Source: Cephalopachus bancanus (lineage: Eukaryota > Chordata > Mammalia > Primates > Tarsiidae). Taken from it: 64,000 nucleotides of DNA. A program made the translations under genes and the position numbers. The stretch lies in NCBI GenBank assembly GCA_027257055.1, contig JAPVLO010000277.1, positions 4,588,001 to 4,652,000 on the forward strand, given 5' to 3'. Below the pieces are notes generated by a model. It was not told the DNA's origin. It searched no databases and was given only the letters and a program-made list of their open reading frames with translations. Shown here piece after piece: positions 23,703-35,238 of the stretch (positions are counted from its first letter, which is position 1; the number at the start of each line of letters is the position of its first letter).

Positions 23703-23718
23703 GAGGTCCTGCATTTCT

Positions 23719-24213
23719 AACCTGCTCTCAGTGATGTTGCCTTCACAGGTCAGGACCTAATTTTGAGTAGTGACAGCTTCCATAGGACCCCTGAGGCTCC
23801 GTGGTCCTTCCAGGGGCTCCCACCATCTGGGGCCAGACACAGCTATCAGCCCAGAAAGCCCACCGGAACCACAGGCGATGATCCCACCAGTTCATCAGTG
23901 GGGCCCAGGGCAACTTCTGTGCCTCCCCCCACCACCACCACCCCCTCTGGTCCTAGACAAGCTCTCTTCACTTATCTCAGGGGCCTTCCCAGCTGTCCTG
24001 CTCCCTGGTGTTCATTCAGGGGCCTCAGTGCCAAGTTCATGCCTTTCGGACTCAGCTACAATTCTGGGAAAGCCCACTACAGCACATGGCCCCCCTGCCT
24101 GGCACCTTCAGACCAGCAGAGTGGTCCCCTTAAGTGCTGGGTGTTCAGGGCTGGCTGCAGGTAAAATTGCCAAGTAGATTGTCTCAGGGACCTTGTATTT
24201 GGAGAACTGACCT
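23719..24213. other. Unique intronic stretch
   Basis: A proline-rich pair of overlapping open frames (23,763-24,177) reflects CCACCACC-rich sequence; no splice sites or domain support a gene. Confidence 0.4.
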
Positions 24214-24571
24214 AGTTACTTACAGTTTAGGGATGATCCTGCATATTCTTAAATATACATCAGGTTGTAATGTTAAATTCCGTGGTCCCTTGCCACCCCA
24301 GAACCACTGTTTGGGGCTCACAGAATGAGACGATCTGCTTTAAACCTCAGAAGATCAGAGGTGACGTTAGTACTGACATACTCAGCTCTGGGGAAATCCA
24401 GGATCTTTATAACGTTGTCCCTCTGATTTAAGTCCTGCTTGATTGTTTATTAGCAAAGGCTGCAGGGTGGTGGATCTCAAAAGCTAGGCGGTGTCTCATG
24501 CAAGTGTGGGCCTGAGAGGCAGCCAGACTTGGGTTTGAGCTCATACTCTGCTACTTACAAGCTGAGTAGCT
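24214..24571 (+). repeat. Copy 1 of a local direct duplication
   Basis: This 0.36-kb segment recurs 980 bp downstream (25,194-25,552) with the same order: CAGAACCACTGTTTSGG, GACGATCTGCTTTAAACCTC, GGATCTCAAAAGCTAGGCGG. By eye it is roughly 85-90% identical. It includes the beginning of a MIR. Confidence 0.9.
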
Positions 24572-24665
24572 TTCACCAACTGCTCTCTGAGCCTCAGTTT
24601 CCCCATCTATTGAAAGGGGTTATTAATACCTACCTCACAGCACCATGGTGAGGACTGAGGGAGTG
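24515..24665 (+). repeat. MIR SINE
   Basis: GACTTGGGTTTGAGCTCATA, CTGAGCCTCAGTTTCCCC, ATACCTACCTCACAGC; well preserved. Its first part is repeated in copy 2. Confidence 0.85.
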
Positions 24666-25193
24666 CCTTTGTTAAGATGCGTGATGCATAAAAGATACAC
24701 CTAGATACTTCCGTTGTAACTGCAGTAGGTCCATTGCCCAAGGAGCAGCAAATCAATACATGAAGACGCTGGGTTGCAGCTGAAAATGAGGTTTAATTGT
24801 AGGGCTGTCCCACGAGGAGATGGGAGGCAACCTCAAATCTTCCTAAGGATTTGGGGGTCTAAGGTTTTTAAGGATTTTGTAGTGGACCAAAGTGTGGCGA
24901 TTGTGGTCAGAAAGTGCAGAGTGAAATCCTAGGACAGGGAAGTAAAGAGGCTGTGTTCTTGCACTGATCCCGTTCCTATGTGGGGGGTCTTCAACCTGGC
25001 TGACATCAGCGGTGTTGCTGGAATTTGAGATTGGAAAAACATCTTAAGCAATTCTTAAACAAAAGCCTTATGATTCCAATGTCAGAGATCCTGTCTAGAA
25101 GACCCGTGAGGGTGCAGTGGTCAGTATCTATTGCTGGTTCCAAGGAAGTGGGTCAAAGTGCAGGCTGCTTAATGCTTCATTATTAGTGCTGGT
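24666..25193. other. Spacer between duplicated segments
   Basis: No family recognised; AGGTTTAATTGTAGGGCTGT and similar text could be an old LTR. Confidence 0.3.
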
Positions 25194-25552
25194 TAATGCT
25201 TACAATTTAGCGAAGTTCCTGTATATTCTTAAATTTCCATTGGGTTATAATGTTAAATTCCGGAGTCCCTTGCCATCCCAGAACCACTGTTTCGGACTCG
25301 CAGGATGAGACGATCTGCTTTAAACCTCAGAAGTTCAGAGGTGATGTTGGTACTGACATACTCGGCTCTGGGGAAATCCAGGGTCTTTCTAACATTGTCT
25401 GTCTGATTAAGTTCTGCTTGATTATTTATTAACAAGGGCTGCAAGATAGTGGATCTCAAAAGCTAGGCGGTGTCTCATGCAAGAGTGGACCTGGGAGGCA
25501 GCAAGACTTGGATTTGAGCTCATACTCTGCTACTTTCAAGCTGTGTGGCTTT
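25194..25552 (+). repeat. Copy 2 of the local direct duplication
   Basis: Partner of 24,214-24,571, with constant offset of 979-980 bp and few indels. The MIR is cut off at CTGTGTGGCTTT. Confidence 0.9.
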
Positions 25553-25649
25553 TTACTTCTGTCCAAAATCCTTGTTAACCCAGGGATGGCGGCTTTACCA
25601 TCATCACCATCACTTATCGTGATTCTGTTCTGCCTTTAAAACACAGAAC

Positions 25650-25948
25650 TTGGCCAGGTTCGGTGGCTCAGCCTGTCATCCCAGCACTTTGGGAGGCTGA
25701 GGTGAGTGGATTGCCTGAGCCCACGGGTTCGAGACCCACCTGGGCAACGGCGAACCCTCATCTCTACAATAAATCAAAAATTAACTGGGCATGGTAGCGC
25801 GCGCCTGTAGTTCCAGCTACTTGGAAGGCTGAGGCGGAAGGATCACCGGAGCCCAGCAGGTCTAGGCTGCGGTGGCTGGGAGCGGCCACTGCGCTCCAGT
25901 CTGGGCGACAGAGTGAGACTCTGACTCAAAAAAAAAAAAAGAAAAGAA
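25650..25948 (+). mobile_element. Alu SINE
   Basis: Full dimer, GGCCAGGTTCGGTGGCTCAG start, ends 170 bp before the final SCARA5 exon. Confidence 0.93.
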
Positions 25949-26119
25949 AGTCAGTTTGCGGTCTTGGTGGGGTGGAGAGGGCAGTGAGAGGCCCCAGATT
26001 TGAACGGTTCAGCAGAGCCAGGCCCGCCTGGCCAGGGCGGACACGGCCGTGCTCTCTCTCCTCCTCCTCCCTGCTCTCCTGCATTTCTGCCGAGAAACCA
26101 TGTCAACTTGTCTCCGCAG

Positions 26120-26256
26120 GCGCTGGGAGGATCTGGATGGACGACGTCGCCTGCAAGGGCACAGAGGACACCATCTTCCGCTGCAGCTTCTCCAAATGGG
26201 GGGTGACAAACTGTGGGCACGCTGAGGACGCGGGGGTCACGTGCGACCAACACTGA
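26120..26256 (+). CDS. SCARA5: SCARA5 terminal coding exon: end of SRCR domain and stop
   Basis: This exon completes the SRCR domain. It follows the acceptor TCTCCGCAG ending at 26,119, completes the split Gly codon and reads [20 protein letters not shown], then a segment with [18 protein letters not shown], ending DQH and TGA at 26,254-26,256. It supplies the other four cysteines, giving six in all, the group A SRCR pattern. The receptor therefore ends within three residues of the last domain cysteine, as expected for SCARA5, where the SRCR domain is the C-terminus. The reading is open across the whole exon with no lesion, so the gene appears functional. The 10-kb intron between the two exons is full of SINEs. 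Confidence is high because the two exons join in phase and give one continuous domain. Confidence 0.95.
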
Positions 26257-26808
26257 AAGGAGGCAGCCCAAGGTGGAGACCCTGCCCCGAGCCTCCCTCC
26301 GGCATCCCTGGAGAGGGGCATGGCTCAGGGCTGCCCTGGCTCCATCTGGGCCCTGCCCAGCCCAGCACCCAGCTCCCACACCCCTCTCCCAGGACCGTGG
26401 AGGCCCTGTCCTCATTCTCCTGTCGGACATGTGCTCCCAAGTGCGACGCCGGGCTCTCCTGTCCTCCCACCAGGGTTCCTGGGCCGCTTTGCCCAGCCTT
26501 CTGAACACCATGCGTCGGGCCTAACAGCCCTGCTCCCTTGGATCTGTCTGTTACAGCCATGTGCTGAGAATGTGTCAGACGAGGGGAGCAGTGCACGTGG
26601 ACGCAGTCTGGACCATTTACTATGCCACTAACTCCCCAAGAGTGTCAGCACCTCCCCCCCCTGCAAAGGGCAACACTGAACGATGCATTTCCCCCTCTCT
26701 CCCCCTCTCCTCTGCCTCTCCACGCCATGTGTCCATCCGGGGAAGTAACACGGAGAAGCCTGCTCTAGGAGCAAGGGGGATGCAAATCCCCTGCAGGGAG
26801 CCCAGCTA

Positions 26809-26862
26809 GACTTGGAGAAAGGGGATGGAATTAACACCGAATGACTTGGAGAAAGGGGATGG
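26809..26862 (+). repeat. Short direct repeat in SCARA5 3' UTR
   Basis: GACTTGGAGAAAGGGGATGG occurs at 26,809-26,828 and again, identical, at 26,843-26,862, a 34-bp period. It looks like a recent local duplication. Confidence 0.85.
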
Positions 26863-28170
26863 TGTGCTGATCCATTTAGCCACTCTGCCGCATCGGTACG
26901 AGGCACGTCCGTCTGGGTAGGATCTTACCTCCAGGTAGCAGCACTCAACTGACCCGTTCACCTGGCCCGTAAGACAGAATGATTGAGACTGTGTTTCTAC
27001 CCGACCTGAGCAAGAAGCTTGGGTGCAATATGTGTGACTAGTACATCGCCTACTCCAGAGCCTAGAGTGTGTGAGCGCAGGAGGAAACGTGATTGGCTTC
27101 CAGGCCAACCGTCCACGTAGGAGGAGAGCTGATGTGAAGGGCGACACAGAGCTGCTCTTGTCAACCCAAGTCCAACGCTCTGATCAGGCCGTCAGGGTTG
27201 AATCCAAGTTACCTGTGTCTCAGCTGTTTGGAGGTGATCATAGCACACCTTCCAGGCCTCTTCCAGTGTGATTCTGTGGTCAGGAAAACACAAGTCCTGA
27301 TGGGTCCTATGGGGTGGAAGGAGGTGAAGATGCCCTGTAACCTCTGGGGGCAACGAGGGACCATGGACCCCTGCAGATCTGCGATGTGCACCCCTCTCCC
27401 CAGTGACAAGGAGACCATATTCTGCTTTTTACATGAGGAGAAGGTCAAACTAGGCCCTATACATATTCTAGAATTAGGGTGCTTCCATGGTGGCAAGTGA
27501 GCTCAGACCCACCTCACTTTAGGGGAATCACAAACTCACAGTCAAGCCTCAGATACACGGTCACCTGTCTTATCAGGTGAGCACCGTCCTGCCTGGGGAG
27601 AGGAAGACCCGGGCTCCTCTAGGTGTGGGACCAGCGAATTCCTGGCTGACAACTAAGTCCGTACGCGCCCTTGGTCATTCTTGCTTAAGGTACGCTTGCT
27701 GCCCGTTAATGTCCCAATGATGAGAAACTCCTTCAGACCAATGGCTATGTTTACATAACACACAGCTACTCATGCATCTCTCCAGAGCCAATATATGTAT
27801 GCATATATAAACATAGCACTCTCTACCACATAGCTTGGCACATCGCACAGTTTGCGTTTAAAAAATAAATACTAAAGGTGGAAAAAATGTCACATTGTAC
27901 AAAATAAATTCCCAAGTCGGTTCTGGCAAAGAATCTAGTCGTCCCAACGACAAATAACTCACTTGGTCTTTTCATTTGGGAAAATGGAAGTCTTGTTTGA
28001 TATCAAATAAAAACAAAGTTAAAAAGTGTTTGAATCTTAAAAATGAGCATCTAGTTTACATACCTACCTAAGAGGACATGGAGATGACCATGGACCTGTC
28101 TTTCAGGGACTAAGGGAAATTAGGCCTGGCCTAAAACACATCAGACCTTTTGTGTAAAAAAAAGAATTTC

Positions 28171-28176
28171 AATAAA
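28171..28176 (+). terminator. Candidate distal polyadenylation signal of SCARA5
   Basis: AATAAA in TTTCAATAAAGTG, followed by a GT-rich stretch near 28,230-28,252. Earlier hexamers at 27,864, 27,903 and 28,006 are alternatives. Which one is used cannot be told from sequence. Confidence 0.45.
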
Positions 28177-28335
28177 GTGAAAAACATGTCACTAGCAAGC
28201 TTTCCATCACATTCTTTCTCATGAAAACCTGGTGAGTGTGGGGAGGGTGGGTGAACTGGGATACTCTGATCACTTTTCACTGGAGCGTGGTAGCGTGGGC
28301 ATCTTATGAAAAGCCACCTGGCTCCTTCTGGAGGA

Positions 28336-28627
28336 GGTCAGATGCAGTGGCCCATGCCTGTTATCCCAACACTTTGGGAGGCTGAGGTGGGACGATTGTT
28401 TGAGCCCAGAAGTTCAAGACCAGCCTGGGCAATGTAGCCAGATCTAGTCTCTACCAAACAAATAGAAAAGTTAGCCAGGTGGTGCATACCTGTAATCTCA
28501 GCTACTTGACAGGCTGAGACAAAAGAATTGCCTGAGCCTGGGAAGTCAAGACTGCAGTGAGCCATGATTGTGCACTGCACTCCAGCCCAGGCGACAGAGT
28601 GAGACCCCAACTCTAAATAAATAAATA
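28336..28627 (+). mobile_element. AluJ-like SINE
   Basis: Old dimer, AGATGCAGTGGCCCATGCC start, AAATAAATAAATA tail. First repeat after the SCARA5 3' UTR. Confidence 0.9.
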
Positions 28628-30293
28628 CAGAAATACTAAAATTACTTCTGGACGATAACACAGTCGTGAACAAGGACATGCTGGGACATGAAGTCCCAAG
28701 CCGATTTTGGCAACCATAGGAAATGAGTCCCAACCAACAGAAGGATAACCAAGGCCTTACAAGATAATTGCTTTTGTATTCAATGGAGAAAAGGGCACTT
28801 GTCTAATTCCTCACATCTCCAGCGCTCTCTTCTGGGCATGTGTTTCCCTCCAGAGTTCCATTCATGTGTAAGAAGATCATCCAGAGTTGGGCACCAGGTC
28901 ATCAAAGTTACTGGTCTCATCATCTAACGAGAGGCAGGACTTCCAGGCACAGGACCTGAGCAGTAAATGACAACGGCCCAGGTCACTGCACGGTCCTGAC
29001 TACATGCTCAAAGTTGCACCTCTGGGAACACCTAGTGGCCCAAGATTGCTATGGGCCATGACAGTTTGCTAAGTCAACAGAGAAAAGTTGATGTTCTGGA
29101 AACCCACAAAGAAAGCACTTTTTTCTTCCTGTGAAAGGCCTGGTGGTACCCTCCCCCACCCAAAGCTCTGTGGTTCTGTCAACAGGCCCTTAGAAAAGCA
29201 GCGATCTCTCTTTTACTGCCCTCTCTAATGTCTAAATGACACCATGACTGCTCTCATCTTATGTGCCTGTGAGGACCTGCTTTGGGACCTACGTGTGTCA
29301 TAGTAAAATGCAGCCACTCATTGACTAGACACATCTGGAAGGGGTTACCACTTTTTCAACCACAGGCACACCTTACTTTCTTCAGCAACGTTGTCTGATG
29401 ACAATCAGGTATTCTAACATTTCTATAAAGTGTCTGATGTGTGAAATCACTTGTCTTCTGTTCTTAGAATAGCTCTTCTTCGACCCTCCATGGAACATTT
29501 CTTCTTAACAGAAAAGTTAGGACTTGAATCCAAGAAATCTTCAGCACCACACTCGATGAAATGTAAGCGACAATAGAGCTAGGATTCTGAAAGATCAACT
29601 CAAAGGAGGTGAAGTGAAGATCATAGATCAATTACATTAGAATACAAGGTATTTGAGCCCTTGAGTTCTGTTAATATGTCGATAGAAATAAACAGCTCTA
29701 TATTCCATTACCTACATTCAGGTGACTTGAATGCACCATCCAAAGAGAGTAAGCCCGCAGTACACCCGTACACCCTTTAACTAGGACCAGCCCAGACAGA
29801 TCACAGACTCCCTATGATACTCACTTGACTTTCGAAAGAGGCTGGAGACCTCCCCCCTGCCCAACCCTGGATTTTGCAGCATTTAAAGGAGTAGGGGAAA
29901 AATAAATTGGTGGCATTCCTATGATCTGTTCACCTGCTACAACATCCAAGGGGTTCACCTGTGATCCAAAAGACTGAGTTTCATACTTTTTCTTCCCATG
30001 TTACTCAGCACCTTTGGTCATTCTGAAACTATTTCTAAAATCTTCTCTCTTGGTAAAGAATTTCAAACCAAACAATTTTTCCATATAAGTTCCTTTCTCT
30101 CTCAAACCAGGTGCTTATACCCATCGTGACAAATGGAGTAATATTTCTTGAATCAAGATTAAGGGTCATTTACCATGTGCCAAACTTATTTCCTGAGTTG
30201 TCTAATAATAATCAGGCAAATATCTCAGTCCGTCCATGTGCCTCTGAGATGTGGTTACGCATGAACATAGAAAACCAAAATGTCAAGAAACGT
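28628..30293. other. Long unique intergenic stretch
   Basis: 1.67 kb free of recognisable interspersed repeats, unusual in this window. No domain-bearing open frame. It may extend a longer SCARA5 3' UTR or hold regulatory sequence; the sequence alone does not decide. Confidence 0.4.
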
Positions 30294-30583
30294 GTCTTTT
30301 TTGTTTGTTTTTTTGAGTCAGAGTCTCACTCTGTAGTTCAGGCTGGAGTGCAGCGGTATGCTCACAGCTACCTCAGCCTCGGCCTGCTGGGCTCGGGCCA
30401 TCCTTCTGTCTCAGCCTTCCAAGTGTAGTTCCAAGTAGCTGGAATTACAGGCATGCACCTCCGTGCCTGGCTAATTATTTGATTTATTATAGAGGTGCAG
30501 TCTTACCAAGTTGCCCAGACTAGTTTCAAACCCCTGGACTCAGGCAATCCTCTCGCCTCTGCCTCCCAAAGTACTGGAATTAG
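30294..30583 (-). mobile_element. Alu SINE
   Basis: Antisense; duplicated AAGTGTAGTTCCAAGTAGC in the right arm; 5' end truncated at AATTAGAGGCC. Confidence 0.9.
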
Positions 30584-30796
30584 AGGCCAGAAATGTACCT
30601 TAAAGGTCATTATTTTGAAATCCTTTTTGGGGCAGTCGGGGGCCAAGGGCAGAGAGGTTTATCTGCATTTGCACCAGTGGGGTGGGCCAGAGGGAAGTAG
30701 GGTCAGACTGGGATAGGAAGTGGAACGGGGAGGGAGGAGGAGCTTAATAGGAGGAAAACAAGGATGGGAGTTGAGTTTGTTAAAAATCTGGAACCT

Positions 30797-31054
30797 AGCC
30801 GGGCTCGGTGGCTCAGCCTGTAATCCCGCACCTTTGGGAGGCTGAGGTGAGTGGATCGCCTGAGCCCGCGGGTTCGAGACCCGCCTGGGCAGTGAGCCCT
30901 CATCTCTACAATAAATCAAAAAATCAGCCGGGTGTGGTAGCACGTGCCTGTAATTCCAGCTACTCGGAAGGCTGAGGCGGAAGGATCGCCGGAGCCCAGC
31001 AGGTCGAGGCTGGGTGACAGAGTGAGACTCCAACTCAGAAAAAAAAAAAAAAAA
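30797..31054 (+). mobile_element. Young lineage-type Alu SINE, right-arm deletion
   Basis: AGCCGGGCTCGGTGGCTCAG start; about 40 bp missing after GTCGAGGCTG; AAATCTGGAACCT duplications. Confidence 0.94.
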
Positions 31055-31258
31055 AATCTGGAACCTCCCATGAAGATTCAAAGTTGGGGCCTCAGAAACC
31101 AGTTTCTGTACATAAACACACTCAGAGAAGGAGCTTGGAGTCAGGGATTTTATTATAAATAGTGCGAAACCTCTTCTACTGACAACTTCTTATCTACAGT
31201 TTCAGGCAGTAGTAGATAGTTCTGATTACAAGATTCCTTGTCTAAAAAGAAGAATTTT

Positions 31259-31556
31259 CTTTTTTTTTTTTTTTTTTGAGTTGGAGTCTCACTCGGTCAC
31301 CCAGACTGGAGTGCAGTGGCCGCTCCCGGCCACGGCAGCCTCGACCTGCAGGACTCCGGCGATCCTTCTGCCTCCGCCTTCCAAGTAACTGGAACTACAG
31401 GCGCGCGCTACCATGCCCGGCTAATTTTTTATTTATTGTAGAGACAAGGTCTTGACAAGTTGCCCCTGCGGGTCTCGAACCCGCGGGCTCAGGCAAAATT
31501 CACTCACCTCAGCCTCCCAAGGCGTGGGATTACAGGCTGAGCCACCGAGCCTGGCT
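31259..31556 (-). mobile_element. Alu SINE
   Basis: Antisense full dimer; AAGAAGAATTT duplications. Confidence 0.94.
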
Positions 31557-31775
31557 GAAAGAAGAATTTGCTAGTATGTTGTTGTGGTGGCTGTTCTATA
31601 TACTTAATTGATCCCCACTGAAGGCTCTGCCATTATTTAGGGTCACCTCTCATCAGGTGGTGATCGATACTGTCTTAGTGTGGGCCTTTGTTGGGCCAAT
31701 ATGGCCTCAGCTGCCAATATAAAATCTGGAACCATTAGTTTTCTACTCATTCTAGTAAATATAAAACCAGAAGTC

Positions 31776-32070
31776 TTTTTTTTTTTTTTTTGACTCTGAG
31801 TGTCACTGTCGCCCAGCCTGGAGTGCAGTGGCATGCTCACAGCCACCGCAGCTTCGATCTGCTGGGCTCAGGTGATCCTTCCGCCTCAGCCTTCCAAGTA
31901 GCTGGATCTACAGGCATGCGCCACCATGCCCAGCTAATTTTTTGATTTATTGTGGAGACGAGGTCTCACCAAGTTGCCCAGGCGGGTCTCAAACTCCTGG
32001 GCTCAGGCAATCCTTTCGCCTCCGCCTTCCAAAGTGTTGGGATTACAGGCGTGAACCACAATGCCCAGCC
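31776..32070 (-). mobile_element. Alu SINE, first of a stacked pair
   Basis: Antisense; TAAAACCAGAAGTC at 31,762-31,775 and 32,071-32,084. Confidence 0.93.
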
Positions 32071-32084
32071 TAAAACCAGAAGTC

Positions 32085-32404
32085 TTTTTTGTTTATTTGT
32101 TTGTTTGTTTGTTTGTTTGTTTGAGTTGGAGTCTCACTCTGTCTCCCAGGCTGGAGTACAGTGGCACACTCATGGCCACCGCAGCCTTGACCTGCTGGGC
32201 TCAGGTGATCCTTCCGCCTCAGCCTTCCAAGTAGCTGGAACTACAGACACACACCACTACGTCCAGCTAATTTTTGTGATTTAATGTAGACAGGAGATCT
32301 CACCAAGTTGCTCAGGCTGGTCTCGAACCCCCCGGGCTCAGGCAATCCTCTCGCCTTGGCCTCCCAAAGCACTGAGATTACAGGCTAAGCCACCATGCCC
32401 GGCC
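32085..32404 (-). mobile_element. Alu SINE, second of a stacked pair
   Basis: Antisense; begins at the shared site 32,071-32,084, a partial CCAGGAGTC follows at 32,405. The tail has become a TTTG microsatellite (about 32,090-32,122). Confidence 0.93.
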
Positions 32405-32417
32405 CCAGGAGTCTTTA

Positions 32418-33290
32418 CTAAAATAGTTATATATGATATTCACTCATTAGACTATAATAATGACCTTAACAAGCAAGATTGGATGAAATGCCCACTTCCA
32501 TGTGTATCATGATGTCCATTCAAACTCCAACTTATTACAAGGACTGGATTAGAAGATTCCATGGTAAGTCCTGGCTTCCTTGAGGGTTCAAAGCCCTGTA
32601 CGTGTGGCTGGCATCCAAGCCCTTTGCCACTTTGCAGTGGCCACTCTGAGCATCAGGGTCAGTTATTAAGTCATTGTTTCTCATCTCGCAAGCCACACTT
32701 TCTGATACTCTGCAAATAGCATTTCTCCTTCTGGGGACCCCCTGTTGGGTTCTGCAAATAGGAAGCACTGCAGGGAGACAGTGAGGCTTGATCCAGACTA
32801 CCTGCCACCACAGGAAGGAGACTTTTCCCTCTGTTGTCTCTTCCTGTTTGCTTGAGGTTTCTGTACATACCACCCCAGCAAGACACCTTCCTCCTGGCTG
32901 AGGTTCTTTCCTGTAGCATCAACTAGAACCAGTCTTCAGTCTCCCCAGCACTCGCAGAATCAGCCTTACCGTGTCCTCTCTGAGACACAAGCATCCCCTC
33001 TTCAGAATTCTGAGTTTTAGATCTGCAGGGCTCCTCCTCTCAGTTTCTGATTTCTCTCTTTGGCTTATCTTGGTTCTCTCCGCTGCAGGGATCATTGCTG
33101 CTTTGTACAGCTGCCTATGATCAAGCACCGTCACTCCTGGAAATCCACAATAGATAAATGTATGTTAAAGAATCCAATGACCAAGGGGGGTGAACACTTC
33201 AGAATTCCATGTACAGAAAGCAACAAGCAAGATATACATATAGCAACACAGAGAGAGCCCCAAACAATATTGAATTTTAAAGGAAGAAAC
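32418..33290. other. Unclassified intergenic stretch, possibly old LTR
   Basis: About 870 bp without a confident match; the texture of 32,530-33,120 suggests an old LTR or L1 3' UTR. Confidence 0.3.
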
Positions 33291-33757
33291 AGAAATTACA
33301 AACGTTTGCTTCCAACCGAGATGGAGTAACAAGTACTGAATTTACCCTCTCATCTGAAACAACTAAAATCCTGACCCCAAAAATGAAAGAACAGCTCAAG
33401 ACATTGGACATCAGGCAATGTATACCAGGGATCTCTGAAAGATGGCAAATAAAGTGGCGAGTTCTACGATTCCCTCAGCTTATTGTCTGGAGAGTTTCTA
33501 GGTCGAAGCGCAGAGTGGAAGTTCAGCAGCATCCCTGAGCCGAAGGGATGGAGCCAGGAGTCTGGGGAAGCCAATGTAGGGAGAGTTTGCAGGACAGGGT
33601 TGGGAGAAGAAAGAGCTGCCCAGAAAGATAACCCCAAGAAGCTTGGTGGATTTCTTCTGAGTATTCAGCTGAGGACTGATCAGTACATGCATGTGAGAAA
33701 ACTATCCAAGGCTAGGCGAAGAACAATTCGGAAAGATTAGAAGGAGCCGGGCTCAGC

Positions 33758-34032
33758 CGGGCTCGGTGGCTCAGCCTGTAATCCCGCGCCTTGGGAGGCC
33801 GAGGTGAGTGGATTGCCTGAGCCCGCGGGTTTGAGACCCGCCAGGGCAACTGGGCGAGACCTCATCTCTACAATAAATCAAAAAATCAGCCGGGCGTGGT
33901 AGCGTGTGCCTGTCATTCCAGCTACTCAGAAGGCTGAGGCGGAAGGATCGCTGGAGCCCAGCAGGTCGAGGCTGCGGTGGCCGGGAGCAGCCACTGCACG
34001 CCAGTCTGGGCGACAGAGTGAGACTCCGACTC
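33758..34032 (+). mobile_element. Young lineage-type Alu SINE
   Basis: GCCGGGCTCGGTGGCTCAGC start; AAGGAGCYGGGCTCA duplications, so the target itself resembled the Alu start. Confidence 0.93.
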
Positions 34033-34735
34033 AAAAGGAGCTGGGCTCAGAGCTCATACAGGCCCACATGACTTCACCACATCCCAGAACAATGCTCAAG
34101 TATATTTATACAAATATAAAAACAAATAAAAATATTTAGGGCTCAACAAGGTAAAATTCACCATGTTTGGCCTCTAATAAAAAATATCAAGTTTACAAAG
34201 AAGCAGGGAGGAAAAAGAAAAAACCCATGGTGCATAGAACAATAAAACAATCAAAGCTGACCTGGAAATGTCACAGATGATAAAGTAAGCAAACAGGGAC
34301 ATTAAAACAGGTATTTGAAATGGATAAAAGGACACCAGAGAAAAAATATTAAAGAGATACATGAAAGATATTTCTTAAATCCTGTATCAAACATCTTGAG
34401 GTGAAATTACGATACCTGAGCTACAAAAATATAGTGATTGGTATTAACAGCGGATTAGAGGTTGCGGAAGAAAGGATTAGTGAGCTCGAAGAAACAACAG
34501 TCTAAAATGAAACACAGGGGAAAAAGTGGGAAAAAATGAGCAGAGCATCAGTGAATTGTGGAAAAACGTCAAGCGGCAAGCATATGTATAATTAGAGCCC
34601 ATGAAGTAGACTGGGTCAGAAAAAATATCTGAAGTAATGGCTGAACTTTTCCCAAATTGATAGAAATTATAGACTCATAGATCCACAGAATTCAACAAAC
34701 CCTGAGCACAAGGAAAGTGAAGAAATTCTACATGA

Positions 34736-35042
34736 ACCTGAGTGTGGTGGCTCACGCCTGCAATCCCCTTTGGAAGGCAATGGCGAGAGGACTGCCTGAG
34801 CCCAGGGGTTTGAGACCAGCCTGGGCAACTCGGTGAGACCTTGTCTCTACAATAAATCAAGAAATTAGCCAGGTGTGGTGGTGCACACCTGTAGTTCCAG
34901 CTACTTGGAAGGCTGAGGCGGAAGGATCACCTGAACCCAGCAGGTCGAGGCTGCGGTAGCTGTGAGCATGCCACTGTACTCCAGCCTGGGTGACAGAGTG
35001 AGACTCCGACTCAAAAAAAAAAAAAAAAGAAAAGAAAAAAAT
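34736..35042 (+). mobile_element. Alu SINE
   Basis: Sense dimer with a short left-arm deletion and a mixed A/G tail. Confidence 0.9.
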
Positions 35043-35238
35043 ATGACACTAAGTTATAATTAAATAATTAAAACCACCAATAAAAGAAAATCTTAAAAGC
35101 AGCTAAGATGGGGAAACATTACACAGAGGGGTGCAAAGACAACAACAGCAGCAATAATATCTCTTTGAAAAAGAACTCAAGCTAAAAGAGGTGCAACATC
35201 TTTAAAGCACTAAAAGAAAAAAAACATGTCAATAGAGT

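Larger units (their letters stand above)
16081..26119 (+). other. SCARA5: Last intron of SCARA5
   Basis: Intron of 10,039 bp between the two SRCR exons, GT...AG, phase 1. It contains at least ten Alu elements or monomers, an L1 with an internal Alu, two MaLR LTRs, MIR and L2 relics and a local duplication, all listed separately. No open frame in it looks like a coding exon. Confidence 0.9.
26257..28190 (+). other. SCARA5: Probable SCARA5 3' untranslated region
   Basis: About 1.9 kb of repeat-free sequence follows the SCARA5 stop, in sharp contrast with the SINE-dense flanks, as expected of a constrained 3' UTR. AATAAA hexamers occur at 27,864, 27,903, 28,006 and 28,171. The last is followed within about 60-90 bp by the GT-rich GGTGAGTGTGGGGAGGGTGG and is the best distal poly(A) candidate. 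Around 26,809-26,862 a 20-bp segment is repeated at 34-bp spacing. The end of the transcript is inferred, not seen. Confidence 0.6.
33291..35215 (+). mobile_element. Old L1 LINE fragment (5' part and ORF1 region)
   Basis: Sense L1 text such as AACAGCGGATTAGAGG, GGATTAGTGAGCTCGAAG and AATGAAACACAGGGG, plus GAAGTGAAGAAATTC and TCTTAAAAGCAGC, heavily mutated and interrupted by two Alus. Confidence 0.65.

Noticed and set aside
23763..24177. Two proline-rich overlapping frames
   Set aside because: Produced by a CCACCACC-rich stretch; open in two frames at once, which argues against coding.
26000..26524. Overlapping open frames around the last SCARA5 exon on both strands
   Set aside because: They are shadow frames in a GC-rich exon and its flanks; only the SRCR frame has family support.
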